A DNA stretch of 64,000 bases, taken from the NCBI GenBank assembly GCA_002506365.1, contig DAXK01000032.1, positions 18,255 through 82,254 of the forward strand, read 5' to 3'. Position numbers and translations under genes: made by a program. This DNA is from an archaeon UBA583 (GTDB lineage: Archaea; Nanobdellota; Nanobdellia; Woesearchaeales; UBA583). Shown here one piece after another: positions 1-9,467 of this stretch (its first letter is position 1; every line of letters begins with the position of its first letter). A model generated the notes under the pieces. That model saw nothing but the letters and a program-made list of their open reading frames with translations. It did no database searches and was not told the DNA's origin.

Positions 1-965
1 ATCAAACCATCATAATGAAAAAAATCAGCAGGATAATCTCCAAAATCCCCAATAGTGATTGGGTAAGGGTTTCTCATAACTCCAGTTAAATCCTCAGTTT
101 CATTAACTAAAATACCATCAACATATAATTGAATAATATCCTTATTTAAATCTCTAACTCCAACAATATGATGCCATTGACTATCATTCATTAATTGTGG
201 ACTTAAAACAACTGTTTCGTCTGAACCATCATGAACAGAAAAAACAGCCCTTTTAGATTTACCATATGAACTCCCAATCCACCAAGCATTACTGCCCGAC
301 CCATTGTAAGCCCCAACTAAAACTTCTGAAGAATTAGTATTTGAAGTAACTAGTTTCCCCCAAGCAGAAATAGTCCAACTAGTTGAATGAGTTAAATTAA
401 TAGTTGAAGAATTTCCAATTAAAATTCTTTGATCAATACCATTAAAATTAAAACAACCACCACTAACACATTCCGAATTTGTCCAAGTAGCCCCATCAAT
501 AGTTCCATCATTATTATAACTAGTTAAATCATCAGCATTATTTGAATCAAAATTTAATAATAATCTTGAACTTCCGTATAATAAACCATCATTCCCAACC
601 CCAGAATAATCTTTAATAGTAAAATTAAAATCATCAAATCTCCAATATCCAACTAAACTAACATTTGAAACATTAGCAATAGAATTATCAAAACTACAAA
701 CCTCATTTCCTAATTCATCCTTAACAACTAACATATCTAATTCAGTAGAACCAACAGAATTTAAATATAAATTATCATTAATAACTCCCTCAACTCGAGC
801 ACTCCCGGCACTAGAAGTTTGAGATTCAACATCAACTAAAACAGAACTAGAAAAAGCAGTAAACCAACCTTGAAAACCTACAACAGAAATAACAGCAACA
901 ACAAGTAATAAAGCAGTTGCAACAACAGGAGAAACTCCATTTTTACTCAAAAAAAAATTAAACAT
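1..965 (-). CDS. Pilin-headed surface protein with LamG domain (3' end outside window)
   Basis: The reading frame opens at the ATG at 963-965 and runs off the left edge without a stop, so about 321 residues are visible. The N-terminus has a short polar stretch (SKNGVSPVVA) followed by a hydrophobic helix and FQGWFTAFSS, the pattern of an archaeal type IV pilin/archaellin class III signal. From about residue 95 the sequence is a LamG/concanavalin-A-like jelly roll (GYWRFDD, then TWTNSECVSGGCFNFNG, SWTISAWGK and WHHIVGVRDL). Such proteins are processed by a prepilin peptidase and displayed outside the cell. The head resembles the proteins at 16964-20419 and 50171-51832. A sugar-binding adhesin is likely but inferred. 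Confidence 0.85.
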   Translation of the reverse strand, partial: MFNFFLSKNGVSPVVATALLLVVAVISVVGFQGWFTAFSSSVLVDVESQTSSAGSARVEGVINDNLYLNSVGSTELDMLVVKDELGNEVCSFDNSIANVSNVSLVGYWRFDDFNFTIKDYSGVGNDGLLYGSSRLLLNFDSNNADDLTSYNNDGTIDGATWTNSECVSGGCFNFNGIDQRILIGNSSTINLTHSTSWTISAWGKLVTSNTNSSEVLVGAYNGSGSNAWWIGSSYGKSKRAVFSVHDGSDETVVLSPQLMNDSQWHHIVGVRDLNKDIIQLYVDGILVNETEDLTGVMRNPYPITIGDFGDYPADFFHYDGL

Positions 966-1071
966 AAAAATAAAATAAAATCATTATTTATAATACCTAT
1001 TTATCACTAAACAATATTAGTATAAAAAATAAAATAATAAACAAAAACAAAATAATTAATATGAAAAATAA

Positions 1072-1254
1072 TTATCCTGCGTAACAACAATGACACTTAC
1101 ACTCATTTGAACAAGGTCCATTACACTTACAAATTTGACAATCACAAGGCATACAACAATCCTTACAAAAATCATCTTCATCAAAAGACTTGTAAGCAAC
1201 TTCTAACTCTTTTCCACAATCACAACACGTAATTTTTTTACTTTCTTCTACCAT
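1072..1254 (-). CDS. Small cysteine-rich metal-binding protein
   Basis: This 60-residue protein has 15 cysteines. The N-terminal half has two zinc-ribbon-like clusters (CCDC at 10-13 and CKDCC at 30-34). The last 25 residues are mostly Cys with Lys, Asn and Pro spacers (PCDCQICKC, CSNECKCHCC), like a metallothionein. A TATA-like box lies about 25 bp before the ATG, so it is probably a leaderless single gene. Zinc or copper binding is the obvious role. It could also be a zinc-ribbon regulator with a metal-buffering tail. I do not recognise a named family. Confidence 0.75.
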   Translation of the reverse strand: MVEESKKITCCDCGKELEVAYKSFDEDDFCKDCCMPCDCQICKCNGPCSNECKCHCCYAG

Positions 1255-1328
1255 AAAAAAAACAAGATTAAATATTATATAAATCTATTTAATAACTAAT
1301 AAGAAATATATTATAATAAATACAATTA

Positions 1329-1964
1329 CTAATAATAAGTTTTCAAAGAACTAGCCTTAACTTGTTCAAAAACTTTCTTATAATAACTATTCCTATTTTG
1401 ATTAAAATCATTAACAGCATCACCCAATCCAATTACTCCAGAACAAGCAAGACCCAAAGAATAAATTCCAACTCCCACATAAGGACTCAAAACAAAAGAT
1501 GAAAATAAACAAGCTGAAAAAAGTCCAACCTGACTAGGAAAATTTTTTCTACAAATACTTAAACTATCAACATCAAAACCCTCACAAGATACAATCCTCT
1601 CCAAACCATCCAAATCTAAAATTGAACTCGCGCAAGTTTTAAACCCAAAATTCTCATCTAAAAAAACTTTCTTTTTAGAATAACTCGCATAAAAAGGAAC
1701 AACAAACTTTTTCTCAGACTCTAACTCAACCAAACTCAAACCAAGTAAATCATAATCAACAACACTCAAAGGATTTGCTCTTCCTAAAACTACTCCATCA
1801 ACAACTGGATTTTTCACTTCATTATACAAATAAGTATTAGAATTAAACTTATTACTCTCAGAAATAAAATCATAATCAATCCCTGGAAACATAAAAACCA
1901 CATCATCAATAGTTGAAAAACTACACTTTTCAATTAACTCTTGAAAACTTGGAACATAAACCAT
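1329..1964 (-). CDS. Hypothetical protein, last gene of surface-protein operon
   Basis: The product has 211 residues and no recognised family. It starts with MVYVPSFQEL, has six scattered cysteines, and has one moderately hydrophobic Gly/Ser-rich stretch near residues 148-180 (LFSACLFSSF, VGVGIYSLGLACSG) that may be membrane-associated. There is no cleavable signal peptide. It follows the giant surface protein gene by 14 bp on the same strand, so co-transcription is likely. A role in handling or anchoring that protein is only a guess from position. Confidence 0.7.
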   Translation of the reverse strand: MVYVPSFQELIEKCSFSTIDDVVFMFPGIDYDFISESNKFNSNTYLYNEVKNPVVDGVVLGRANPLSVVDYDLLGLSLVELESEKKFVVPFYASYSKKKVFLDENFGFKTCASSILDLDGLERIVSCEGFDVDSLSICRKNFPSQVGLFSACLFSSFVLSPYVGVGIYSLGLACSGVIGLGDAVNDFNQNRNSYYKKVFEQVKASSLKTYY

Positions 1965-1978
1965 TCTTAAAAAAAAGT

Positions 1979-4900
1979 TTAATCAATTCTAATATAAGAA
2001 TATCTTGTAAACTTTTCTTCACCAACATTAACTGAATATCTAACTGGATACATTCCAGACTCAACATCAGACTTTACAAATAAAGGAATCTCAATACTTT
2101 TACTTTGACCCTTCTTTAAACCAATACTATCTGAAAATGAAATTCCTAAATCAGCTGAAATAACAGTAATTTCAATTTGTTTTGAAACAGCCTCATTATT
2201 AACTGCACTAAACTCAATTGAATTATAACCTCTATCAACACTACCTAATAAAGCAGCACCCATATAATTCATAATATCTAAACCATTACCCCTAATTGAA
2301 GTAATCTTAACTTGTTCAGCTTGTTTAAAAAATCTTACATTCTCTGAAACAACAACTTCTCCACCAAACTCATCCATTAACTTAACATTAAAAGTGCAAT
2401 ACTCACCAGCACCAATATTAATATTAAAATCTCTAGTATCTAAATCAAAATTAAATACATAAACACCATTAACCTCTGAATAAATTCCTGAAGCCATAGC
2501 ACCATTTGAACTAGTAGATAAAGTTCCAGCAAAGTTATTACAAACTAACTCAGGTTTTAAACTTACAACTCTCTTAGCTAATTCTTCATTTGTAATCTCA
2601 ATTGCAAAATCAAACTCAAATAACTCTAAATCTGACTCAACAATTAAATCAATATCTAACTCTGATAAATCAACATATAACTCAAATAAATCTGAAATCT
2701 CTGAACTAACTACATTCCCTGATTCATCTCTAACAATTAACTCAAAAGTTCCAATACCAACTCTACTATAATCAATAATCTCTAAAGTCCCTGAACATGA
2801 AACATTATTTGAAACTGAATTAATAATTAATTCGCAAGTAATATCTTCATTATTTCCATGTGTAGCATCCCAACTAAAAGTTAAATCAGTCTTCACAAAA
2901 TTTCCATTTGTAGATGTATATCCAAAATTTGAAATAATTGGTTTATAATTACTAAAAGTTTCAACAGCAAAGGAATTAACTTTATCACCATCTAAATCAG
3001 TAACAACTAACTCAAAGATTCCTTTCCCTTCCCTATTATAATTATCAATTGTAAAATTTCCATCACAATCAACCACATTTGAAACTGAATTAACAATTAA
3101 TGAACAAACAATTTCTTCATTATTTTCATGACCAACAACCCAACTAAAAGATAAATCTGTAGCTAAAGCATCTCCATTTGAACTATTCATATCAAAACTT
3201 GTAATAAAAGGCTTATAATCAATAATAATTACTTCTTGTTCAAAATCTTTTAAAATAATTGAAGTAACTTCATTATTATTTAAATCTGAAACAACTAACC
3301 TAAAAGTTCCAGTTCCAACAATATTATAATTATTATAATTAAATGTTCCTTGATCACAATCAACAATACTTGATTCACTATTTACAAATAATTCACAAAC
3401 AATATCCATTGAACTATTTTCATGACCAACAACATAATCAAAAGTTAAATCAGTTGAAACAAATTCATCATTACTACTTGTTAAATCAAAACTTGTAATA
3501 AAAGGTTTATAATCAACTACAACAACTTCATTCTCAAAACTCTTTTTAATAATTGAAGAAACTTCATCACCAGACTCATCTCTAACAGTTAAAGTAAAAG
3601 TTCCCTCTCCAACTTTAATATAATTCTCTAACTCAAAATTTGAACTACAAGGAACCACATGAACATTTGAATTTACTTTAATTTCACAAACAATATCTTC
3701 TGACACATTTTCATGACCAACAACATAATCAAAAGTTAAATCTGTAGGAACATAAATTCCATTACTACTTGTTAAATCAAAACTTGTAATAAAAGGTTTA
3801 TACTCAACTACAACAGGTTCACTCTCAAAAGTTTCAATAATAGTTTCAGTAACTGAAAATCCTGATTCATCTGTTACAACTAATTCAAAAATTGAATCTC
3901 CCTCAACATTAAAATCATTAATACTAAAATCACCTAAACAATCAACTAAATTAATAACTGAATTAACAACTAATGAACAAACAATTTCTTCATTTGAATT
4001 CTCATGACCAACTTCATAACTAAAAGTTAAATCTGTAGGAATAATATTCCCATTTGAACTACTCATATCAAAACTTGTAATAAAAGGTCTATAAACTACC
4101 TCATAAACATAAATCTCTAACTCACTAGTAATTGGAGCATTAACACCATCAGTAACAGTTAAAACAACCTCAAAAGTTCCAGTTTCATCAAATGTATGAG
4201 AAATTCTATCTAAATCTGAACAATCTCCAGACTCAACAGTAAAATCTCCAAAATCAATTGAACAAACTAAATCAGTATTATCAACATCAGTTACTTCAAC
4301 ATTAAAAAAAGTTGTGAATTCTAATTCTCCTGAATTTTCATCAGCTGAAAAAAGAGCAATTACTGGATTTGAATTATCAGTAAAATTTACAATAAATAAA
4401 TCAGTTGAACTAGCACCCAAACTATCTGTAACAATTACTTCAAACTCTGACACACCAACTTTATTTGAACTTGTTAAAGTTAAAATTCCATTATTATAAC
4501 TAAAACCTGAATCCCCTGAATTTTTAGTAAAATCAATATCTAACTCTGAAAATTCTTCATTATAATCAACAACATAATTTTCAACATCAATTTCAATTAA
4601 ATTTTTATAATAATCACTAACATCTGGAATTGAAACAACTGGCTTTGAATTTTCTTCACTCAAAGTAATTGTAATAGATACATCTGAACCAACATCAATA
4701 GATCCAAACTTTGATTCATATCCATCATAACTAACAATATAATCATAATTACCAAATAAAACTTCTGAAAAAGTAACTTCTCCATCATCTCCAGTAACTA
4801 AACTAATTGAATCAAAAACAACTTCAGCTCCAACTAACTCAGAACTATCTGCTCCTAAAACTCTAAAAGTTACATCAAATGTTTCAGGTTCACTAATAAT

Positions 4901-6199
4901 TAAATTTTGAATTTGTGTAACATTATTTGAAATATCACAATTTTCTCCATTAGGATCAACAACAACTTTCACACTATGTGTCCCAGCACCTAAATTTGAA
5001 ATATAACTACTTAAATCCTCATTAAAAGCTTTTAAACTTGATTCTGAAACTAAATTAGTTCTACTAACAACTAAACTATCATCAAAATAAATTCCATAAT
5101 CAAAATTCATTGGAGTAACAGATTCATCTCTATAAGCTCCAGTTTTAAAATTTGCAAATAAATCTTCACCAACAACAATTTGAGTAACCTCACTAGATAA
5201 ATCAAAACTATTATCATTTGATAACATAAAATCTTCAATTCTAGCATAACAAGCAGACTCTAACTCTTTAGGATAAATTGTCTCATAAGCATAAGCATAA
5301 TCTTTTTGTGAAGATACAATTTGTGAATCTACAACTTCTGTTTCAACTTTAAACTCAACTCTAGCATTTTCTAAATTAGTTGAAGGTGTCCACTCAAATG
5401 CAGTTAAACTAGCACACTCATCAGCTAAAATTGATAAAGTAACTCTCTCTGAAAAATATTCAACATTTGAATCATCATTTTTAATAGTTAATTTAATATC
5501 AGTTTGAGCTGAAAAATCAGAATATCCGCTAGGAATTGTAGGTTTCCACCAATCTGAATTTGTTAACCTATAAGCTGAACAAACAGTCTCAGAAATTTGG
5601 ACAGGAACAGATACTTGAACTGGTTTTAAAGAATTCTCAGTATTTACAATATTTAATTCTCCAACTTCAGCAATTGCTGAATTCCCTTTAACAAATTCTA
5701 AATTTGTATAATAATTATCTTTACAAACATCATAATTACAAACAATATTATCTTGCTTAGCATACTTTACAAAATACTCATCATCACTTGCTGAAAAATA
5801 CATTAAATATCCAAATTGTTTATTTGAATCTAATTTAACTGAAATTAAATCATCTGAACTAATTGAATAATAATCTGACCCAATAGCTGAATTATCTAAA
5901 CAAGTTAATAATTGATTATAATTTTGGTTTTCATTATAAGTAACTGCGCAAGCTTCAATAGTATTTCCATTATGTAATTGAACTTTTGAACTATAATCAA
6001 CACTACTACAATCAGCATTATTACAAGCATAACCTGAAACATAAATATCTGATGGAATATCTGTTGTTGTAAAAACAGGATTATAAAATGAATAAACATC
6101 AGCTGAATAAACTGAACTCATACTAAAAACTAAAACAATTAATCCAAAAACAAAATTCAAAAAAGTTTTATTATTTAAATTTAAATTATTTTTATTCAT
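1979..6199 (-). CDS. Giant secreted PKD-repeat surface protein
   Basis: The product is 1406 residues from the ATG at 6199. An upstream TTG would overlap the previous gene and is less likely. A signal peptide (hydrophobic run ending SMSSVYSA) is followed by a beta-rich region, then a carboxypeptidase-regulatory/PEGA-like domain (about 440-515, VTGDDGEVTF) and a cadherin-like domain (about 520-610). A PKD domain follows (about 610-700, IDFGDF then HTFDETGTFEVVLTVTDG), then five tandem repeats of about 95 residues beginning YKPFITSF with two cysteines each (about 700-1175). A C-terminal beta domain ends the protein with no membrane helix. It is probably an S-layer-like or adhesive filament, third gene of an operon, 4 bp after the lipoprotein gene. 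Confidence 0.88.
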   Translation of the reverse strand: MNKNNLNLNNKTFLNFVFGLIVLVFSMSSVYSADVYSFYNPVFTTTDIPSDIYVSGYACNNADCSSVDYSSKVQLHNGNTIEACAVTYNENQNYNQLLTCLDNSAIGSDYYSISSDDLISVKLDSNKQFGYLMYFSASDDEYFVKYAKQDNIVCNYDVCKDNYYTNLEFVKGNSAIAEVGELNIVNTENSLKPVQVSVPVQISETVCSAYRLTNSDWWKPTIPSGYSDFSAQTDIKLTIKNDDSNVEYFSERVTLSILADECASLTAFEWTPSTNLENARVEFKVETEVVDSQIVSSQKDYAYAYETIYPKELESACYARIEDFMLSNDNSFDLSSEVTQIVVGEDLFANFKTGAYRDESVTPMNFDYGIYFDDSLVVSRTNLVSESSLKAFNEDLSSYISNLGAGTHSVKVVVDPNGENCDISNNVTQIQNLIISEPETFDVTFRVLGADSSELVGAEVVFDSISLVTGDDGEVTFSEVLFGNYDYIVSYDGYESKFGSIDVGSDVSITITLSEENSKPVVSIPDVSDYYKNLIEIDVENYVVDYNEEFSELDIDFTKNSGDSGFSYNNGILTLTSSNKVGVSEFEVIVTDSLGASSTDLFIVNFTDNSNPVIALFSADENSGELEFTTFFNVEVTDVDNTDLVCSIDFGDFTVESGDCSDLDRISHTFDETGTFEVVLTVTDGVNAPITSELEIYVYEVVYRPFITSFDMSSSNGNIIPTDLTFSYEVGHENSNEEIVCSLVVNSVINLVDCLGDFSINDFNVEGDSIFELVVTDESGFSVTETIIETFESEPVVVEYKPFITSFDLTSSNGIYVPTDLTFDYVVGHENVSEDIVCEIKVNSNVHVVPCSSNFELENYIKVGEGTFTLTVRDESGDEVSSIIKKSFENEVVVVDYKPFITSFDLTSSNDEFVSTDLTFDYVVGHENSSMDIVCELFVNSESSIVDCDQGTFNYNNYNIVGTGTFRLVVSDLNNNEVTSIILKDFEQEVIIIDYKPFITSFDMNSSNGDALATDLSFSWVVGHENNEEIVCSLIVNSVSNVVDCDGNFTIDNYNREGKGIFELVVTDLDGDKVNSFAVETFSNYKPIISNFGYTSTNGNFVKTDLTFSWDATHGNNEDITCELIINSVSNNVSCSGTLEIIDYSRVGIGTFELIVRDESGNVVSSEISDLFELYVDLSELDIDLIVESDLELFEFDFAIEITNEELAKRVVSLKPELVCNNFAGTLSTSSNGAMASGIYSEVNGVYVFNFDLDTRDFNINIGAGEYCTFNVKLMDEFGGEVVVSENVRFFKQAEQVKITSIRGNGLDIMNYMGAALLGSVDRGYNSIEFSAVNNEAVSKQIEITVISADLGISFSDSIGLKKGQSKSIEIPLFVKSDVESGMYPVRYSVNVGEEKFTRYSYIRID
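2660..4095 (-). repeat. Five tandem coding repeats of about 290 bp
   Basis: Inside the giant surface protein, five units start at roughly 4095, 3806, 3513, 3218 and 2948 (reading minus strand). Each encodes Y(K/R)P(F/I)I followed by SFD(L/M).SSNG, TDL(T/S)F, VGHEN, (D/E)IVC, a second Cys about 17 residues later, and a closing GxFxLxVxDxxG. The units are clearly diverged copies of a PKD-like fold with an added cysteine pair. The fifth is the most divergent (ISNFGYTSTNG, ATHGNNED). Confidence 0.85.
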
Positions 6200-6203
6200 T
6201 TTA

Positions 6204-6902
6204 TTAACACCCCTTTGAAACAATAGTTACTAATGTTCCCCCAACAGAACCACCAGTTGAACCTGTAGTCCCAAATCCTGAACTAGTAGTATTCCCAGTT
6301 GTAGTTGTTGAAGAACTTCCTCCAGCACACCCAGCAGCAGAACCTGAACCTCCTTTTGAAGCAAAAGCAGCATTTAAAGCAAAAGCCCAAATACTAGCAG
6401 AAGTAGGTTCAGAAAAATTTGACCACTCTCTCCATTCATTTGATTTTACTCTTTCATTATTTCCAACATAACTAGCCATTCTAGCATCTAATAATCCAGA
6501 CTTAAAAGTTCCAATATCACAAGAATAATTTCCATTATCTAATAAATTACAATTATTTGCCTCAATATTTTTATAATTAATTCCTGAAGGGAATGTATTT
6601 AATAATTCACTAGCTAAAGATTTATACTTATCAACTTCAGTTGTTAAAGTAGCATAATGATTATCAAAATCTTGATCAAAATCTTTAATAAAACCACCCT
6701 CATAAGCATCCTTTATATCATTAATTTGATATTCAAAAGGATTTCCAGTAGCTTTTGTTTTTTCCTTTAAAACTTGTGTTTGAGCAGCAATATTACTATA
6801 TTGTAAAAATAAATCTCCAGCATTCTTTGGAGCAGTTGAAGCGCAACCTCCTAATAAAGATCCTGCTAATACAATTGTTGCAATTTTTTTATCTAAACTC
6901 AT
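6204..6902 (-). CDS. Predicted lipoprotein with Gly/Ser/Thr-rich tail
   Basis: This 232-residue protein starts MSLDKKIATIVLAGSLLGGCAS, a clear lipobox with Cys20 as the lipid-attachment residue. A helical middle part (Q, K, E rich) contains two cysteines in NNCNLLDNGNYSCD. The end is low-complexity Gly/Ser/Thr (SSSTTTTGNTTSSGFGT), a flexible stalk ending in Cys. A good Shine-Dalgarno (GGAGG) lies 7 bp before the ATG. It overlaps the upstream gene by 4 bp and precedes the giant PKD protein by 4 bp. It may anchor or assemble the surface structure. The family is not recognised. Confidence 0.8.
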   Translation of the reverse strand: MSLDKKIATIVLAGSLLGGCASTAPKNAGDLFLQYSNIAAQTQVLKEKTKATGNPFEYQINDIKDAYEGGFIKDFDQDFDNHYATLTTEVDKYKSLASELLNTFPSGINYKNIEANNCNLLDNGNYSCDIGTFKSGLLDARMASYVGNNERVKSNEWREWSNFSEPTSASIWAFALNAAFASKGGSGSAAGCAGGSSSTTTTGNTTSSGFGTTGSTGGSVGGTLVTIVSKGC

Positions 6903-8209
6903 TTTTTATTTCCTCCTAAAGCAGTATAACCAGAATCAATTTCAGAATTAATTCCTCCATAAATACATTTAATAGTTTCCCCTGCATTAAAATTTGAAAA
7001 TGTTTTCTTATCATTAACTCCAGCAATACAAGTTTCACCAACATTAGTTAATTTGTCATCTAAATCTCCTTTCATCATTCTTCCAGTATAAGCAGTCATA
7101 TTTTGTAAAATCCAATCATCACCCGGTAAAATAAAATTTACAAAAGTTCCATCTCTTAAAGTTGTAGCATAAGCAGACTCTGAACTAACATTCGCCACAT
7201 TATTCATATGATAATTAGCAATATCAGATCCTGTTCTATCATGAACAGCTGATAATGAAATTCCATTTGCAAAATCTTCTAAACTAATACAATTATTTTC
7301 ACCCTCCTTACAATTTAATTTAACATTTGAATCAAAATAATTACTTCCAGAAACTAAAGCTTCTAAATTTCCTTTTGCTCCTGTTACTTTTTGTAAATAA
7401 GCAGCATCAGTTACAGCCACAATATTTTCTTCAGGTAAAACTGAACTTGCTCTTTGATAAATTGAAGCAGCCATTCCCTCAATATTTGTAGGAAATCTTG
7501 ACTTTTTATTAAAAGCATAATTTTTACCATTAAAACCTTTTCCTGATGAAACATTATAATTTGCTGAAGATTCATCAGTCTTTGAATATAATGAAGGATA
7601 AATTGAAAAATCATCTCCTGAACCAGGTGTTAAAATATAACTTTTAGCTAATTCTAATTTTTCTTCTGAATCTTCAGAGATTGCTGATTGAACTACCTTA
7701 CCAACATTAATATCTCCTAATCTATCACTAAAATCATACCAAACTTTACTTCTCTTCCCATTTCTAAATTGTTTATTTAATTTAGATTCTGTTCTTGGAT
7801 CACAAAAAGCTAATTTATTATCAGCAGCATTTACACAAAATTCACCAGTTTTTTCATCTGTTCCATATTTATAAGTTCTAATCATATATTGACCATCTGA
7901 GAATTTATCCCCTTCAATATCTTCTAAAACTCTATCACCATAAGTTGACTTATGATTATTTGCAACACATTCTTCAACATTTTTACCATTTCCTAAATTA
8001 GAAATATCATATTTAGTTCCTTTTTCTAACCATCTATCAGAAATTTTATTATATTTAGATTTACATTCAACAGATAAATTTGTATTCCCATCAGTTCCAA
8101 AGCTTTGAAACCCATTTGCAGCATATACAGGACTATTAGCCCCTAAACTTAAAGCAGCTGTAACTCCAGCAGCTAAAATATTTGTTTTTAATGATTTTTT
8201 GTAGTTCAT
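6899..8209 (-). CDS. Secreted hypothetical protein, first gene of surface operon
   Basis: The product has 436 residues with a Sec-type signal peptide (KKSLKTNILAAGVTAALSLGANSPVYA). The mature part is soluble, hydrophilic and cysteine-containing (VECKSKYN, ECVANNH, CVNAADNKLAFC, LNCKEGENNC, TCIAG, KCIYGG), consistent with disulfides outside the cell. There is no membrane segment after the signal and no recognised family or catalytic motif. It heads an operon with the lipoprotein (4 bp overlap), the giant PKD protein and the 1329-1964 gene. The promoter upstream carries the operator-like element shared with the two genes at 8357 and 9468. Confidence 0.78.
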   Translation of the reverse strand: MNYKKSLKTNILAAGVTAALSLGANSPVYAANGFQSFGTDGNTNLSVECKSKYNKISDRWLEKGTKYDISNLGNGKNVEECVANNHKSTYGDRVLEDIEGDKFSDGQYMIRTYKYGTDEKTGEFCVNAADNKLAFCDPRTESKLNKQFRNGKRSKVWYDFSDRLGDINVGKVVQSAISEDSEEKLELAKSYILTPGSGDDFSIYPSLYSKTDESSANYNVSSGKGFNGKNYAFNKKSRFPTNIEGMAASIYQRASSVLPEENIVAVTDAAYLQKVTGAKGNLEALVSGSNYFDSNVKLNCKEGENNCISLEDFANGISLSAVHDRTGSDIANYHMNNVANVSSESAYATTLRDGTFVNFILPGDDWILQNMTAYTGRMMKGDLDDKLTNVGETCIAGVNDKKTFSNFNAGETIKCIYGGINSEIDSGYTALGGNKK

Positions 8210-8234
8210 ATATAGTATTTACTACGCAGTGATG

Positions 8235-8268
8235 ATTTATAAAGGTTTTGTATGTTGTAACTTAAAGT
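8235..8268 (-). promoter_or_regulatory. TATA box plus operator-like element for the 8209-1329 operon
   Basis: On the minus strand the order is ACTTTAAGTTACAAC (8254-8268), a 10 bp spacer, then a TATA box TTTATAAAT (8235-8243), about 26-34 bp before the ATG at 8209. The upstream element is an imperfect dyad and recurs with nearly the same spacing at 9386-9401 and 10080-10095. Confidence 0.6.
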
Positions 8269-8356
8269 AACACTAATTAAGTATAGCGAATTAGAAAAAA
8301 AAGGAAAATTAAGGCTTAAAAAAATATTTTAATTTTTAGAGAAAAATATAAATAAT

Positions 8357-9346
8357 TTATTGAAAAATATCATAAATTTGACGAGATTTATTTGATAAAT
8401 TTTTATAATTATTTAAAGAAATTAAACTTAAGTTTTTCATATCTAATAATAAATTATCCATAGACTCATTCCAATTATGAGTAAAATTACATTCAGTTAA
8501 TTTCCCATATTTACTTTCAAATCCAGCATTTAACACTGATTCTAATCCATTTTGAGCTAAAGGACCACCCAAAATACCATTTTCAATACTATGAGGATTT
8601 TCTACACAAATATTATAAGTTTTCAAAACTGGTCTTACAACATTTACAGATTTTAAAACTTCCACAGATTCCAAAGGTCCTTTAAATTCTACAATTTTTT
8701 CAGATTTAATAATCTCATTATTTGAAATTAAATTTGTCTTTAAAGTTAAATCTACACTAGATTCAAAAAATAATTTACTTGAACTATCTAAATAAGGGAA
8801 AAAAGAGTCAGATTTATCTAAATTAGAATCTGAATTAAAATTATTTGAATAATTTTGAACAAAATCAGTTATTAAGTCCCCAGATAGATCTGGAAATAAA
8901 TTATTAAATAAAGTTAAATTAATTGGCTTTTTACTCAAAATATAAGAAGAATCAATTTCATTTAAAGTATTTACATCACTAGATTCAACAGATTCGCCCA
9001 ATCCATCTATATTATCGCCAACTAATCCAAAACTACCATTATCAAAAAATAAATTCCTTAAACTCAAACTAAAATCAAAATTAGAATCCAAAATTGAAGT
9101 TAAATTAAAATCAGTATTAAAATTAGTTTTAAAATCATAATCTAAAACTTGTTTATACACACTAGAAACATTTGAATTAAAATCTAAATTATCATCATAA
9201 TTCACAAATCCATAATAACCAGATAACCCAATAGGAATAGTTAAAACCATATTTCTTAACAAATTACTTTTTTTCTTTTTAAAAATATCCCTTCCACCAT
9301 TTTTATTAAATGGATCACTAAATGAAGAAGAATTTACAAATACCAT
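8357..9346 (-). CDS. Membrane-anchored extracytoplasmic protein, paralog A
   Basis: The 329-residue protein begins with a polar cytoplasmic stretch ending KKKKSNLLRN, one membrane helix (MVLTIPIGLSGYYGFV), then a long acidic Ser/Asn/Asp-rich region. The C-terminal 90 residues (YNICVEN, LESVLNAGFESKYG, CNFTHNW, LLLDMKN) match the C-terminus of the 9468-10037 protein, including two cysteines and the (T/N)xNW motif. The shared KKSNLxRN motif before the membrane helix also points to common origin. It is transcribed alone from a promoter with the shared operator element. Function unknown; display outside the membrane is likely. Confidence 0.75.
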   Translation of the reverse strand: MVFVNSSSFSDPFNKNGGRDIFKKKKSNLLRNMVLTIPIGLSGYYGFVNYDDNLDFNSNVSSVYKQVLDYDFKTNFNTDFNLTSILDSNFDFSLSLRNLFFDNGSFGLVGDNIDGLGESVESSDVNTLNEIDSSYILSKKPINLTLFNNLFPDLSGDLITDFVQNYSNNFNSDSNLDKSDSFFPYLDSSSKLFFESSVDLTLKTNLISNNEIIKSEKIVEFKGPLESVEVLKSVNVVRPVLKTYNICVENPHSIENGILGGPLAQNGLESVLNAGFESKYGKLTECNFTHNWNESMDNLLLDMKNLSLISLNNYKNLSNKSRQIYDIFQ

Positions 9347-9368
9347 AATCTTAAAAAACTTTTTTAGC

Positions 9369-9401
9369 TTATAAAACTATTCTAAGTTATAACTTATAAG
9401 T
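9369..9401 (-). promoter_or_regulatory. TATA box plus operator-like element for the 8357-9346 gene
   Basis: Minus strand: ACTTATAAGTTATAAC (9386-9401), a spacer of about 10 bp, then TATA box TTTTATAAG (about 9368-9376), about 25 bp before the ATG at 9346. The arrangement matches the other two sites. Confidence 0.6.
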
Positions 9402-9467
9402 AGAAACAATTGTGGTAATTTGAAAAGAATAAAAAATAAGTAAATAAAATATAAAAATATTAATAAA

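Noticed and set aside
8229..8235. GTGATGA, a possible C box of a C/D guide RNA
   Set aside because: No D box (CTGA) follows at a suitable distance; the site lies in a promoter.
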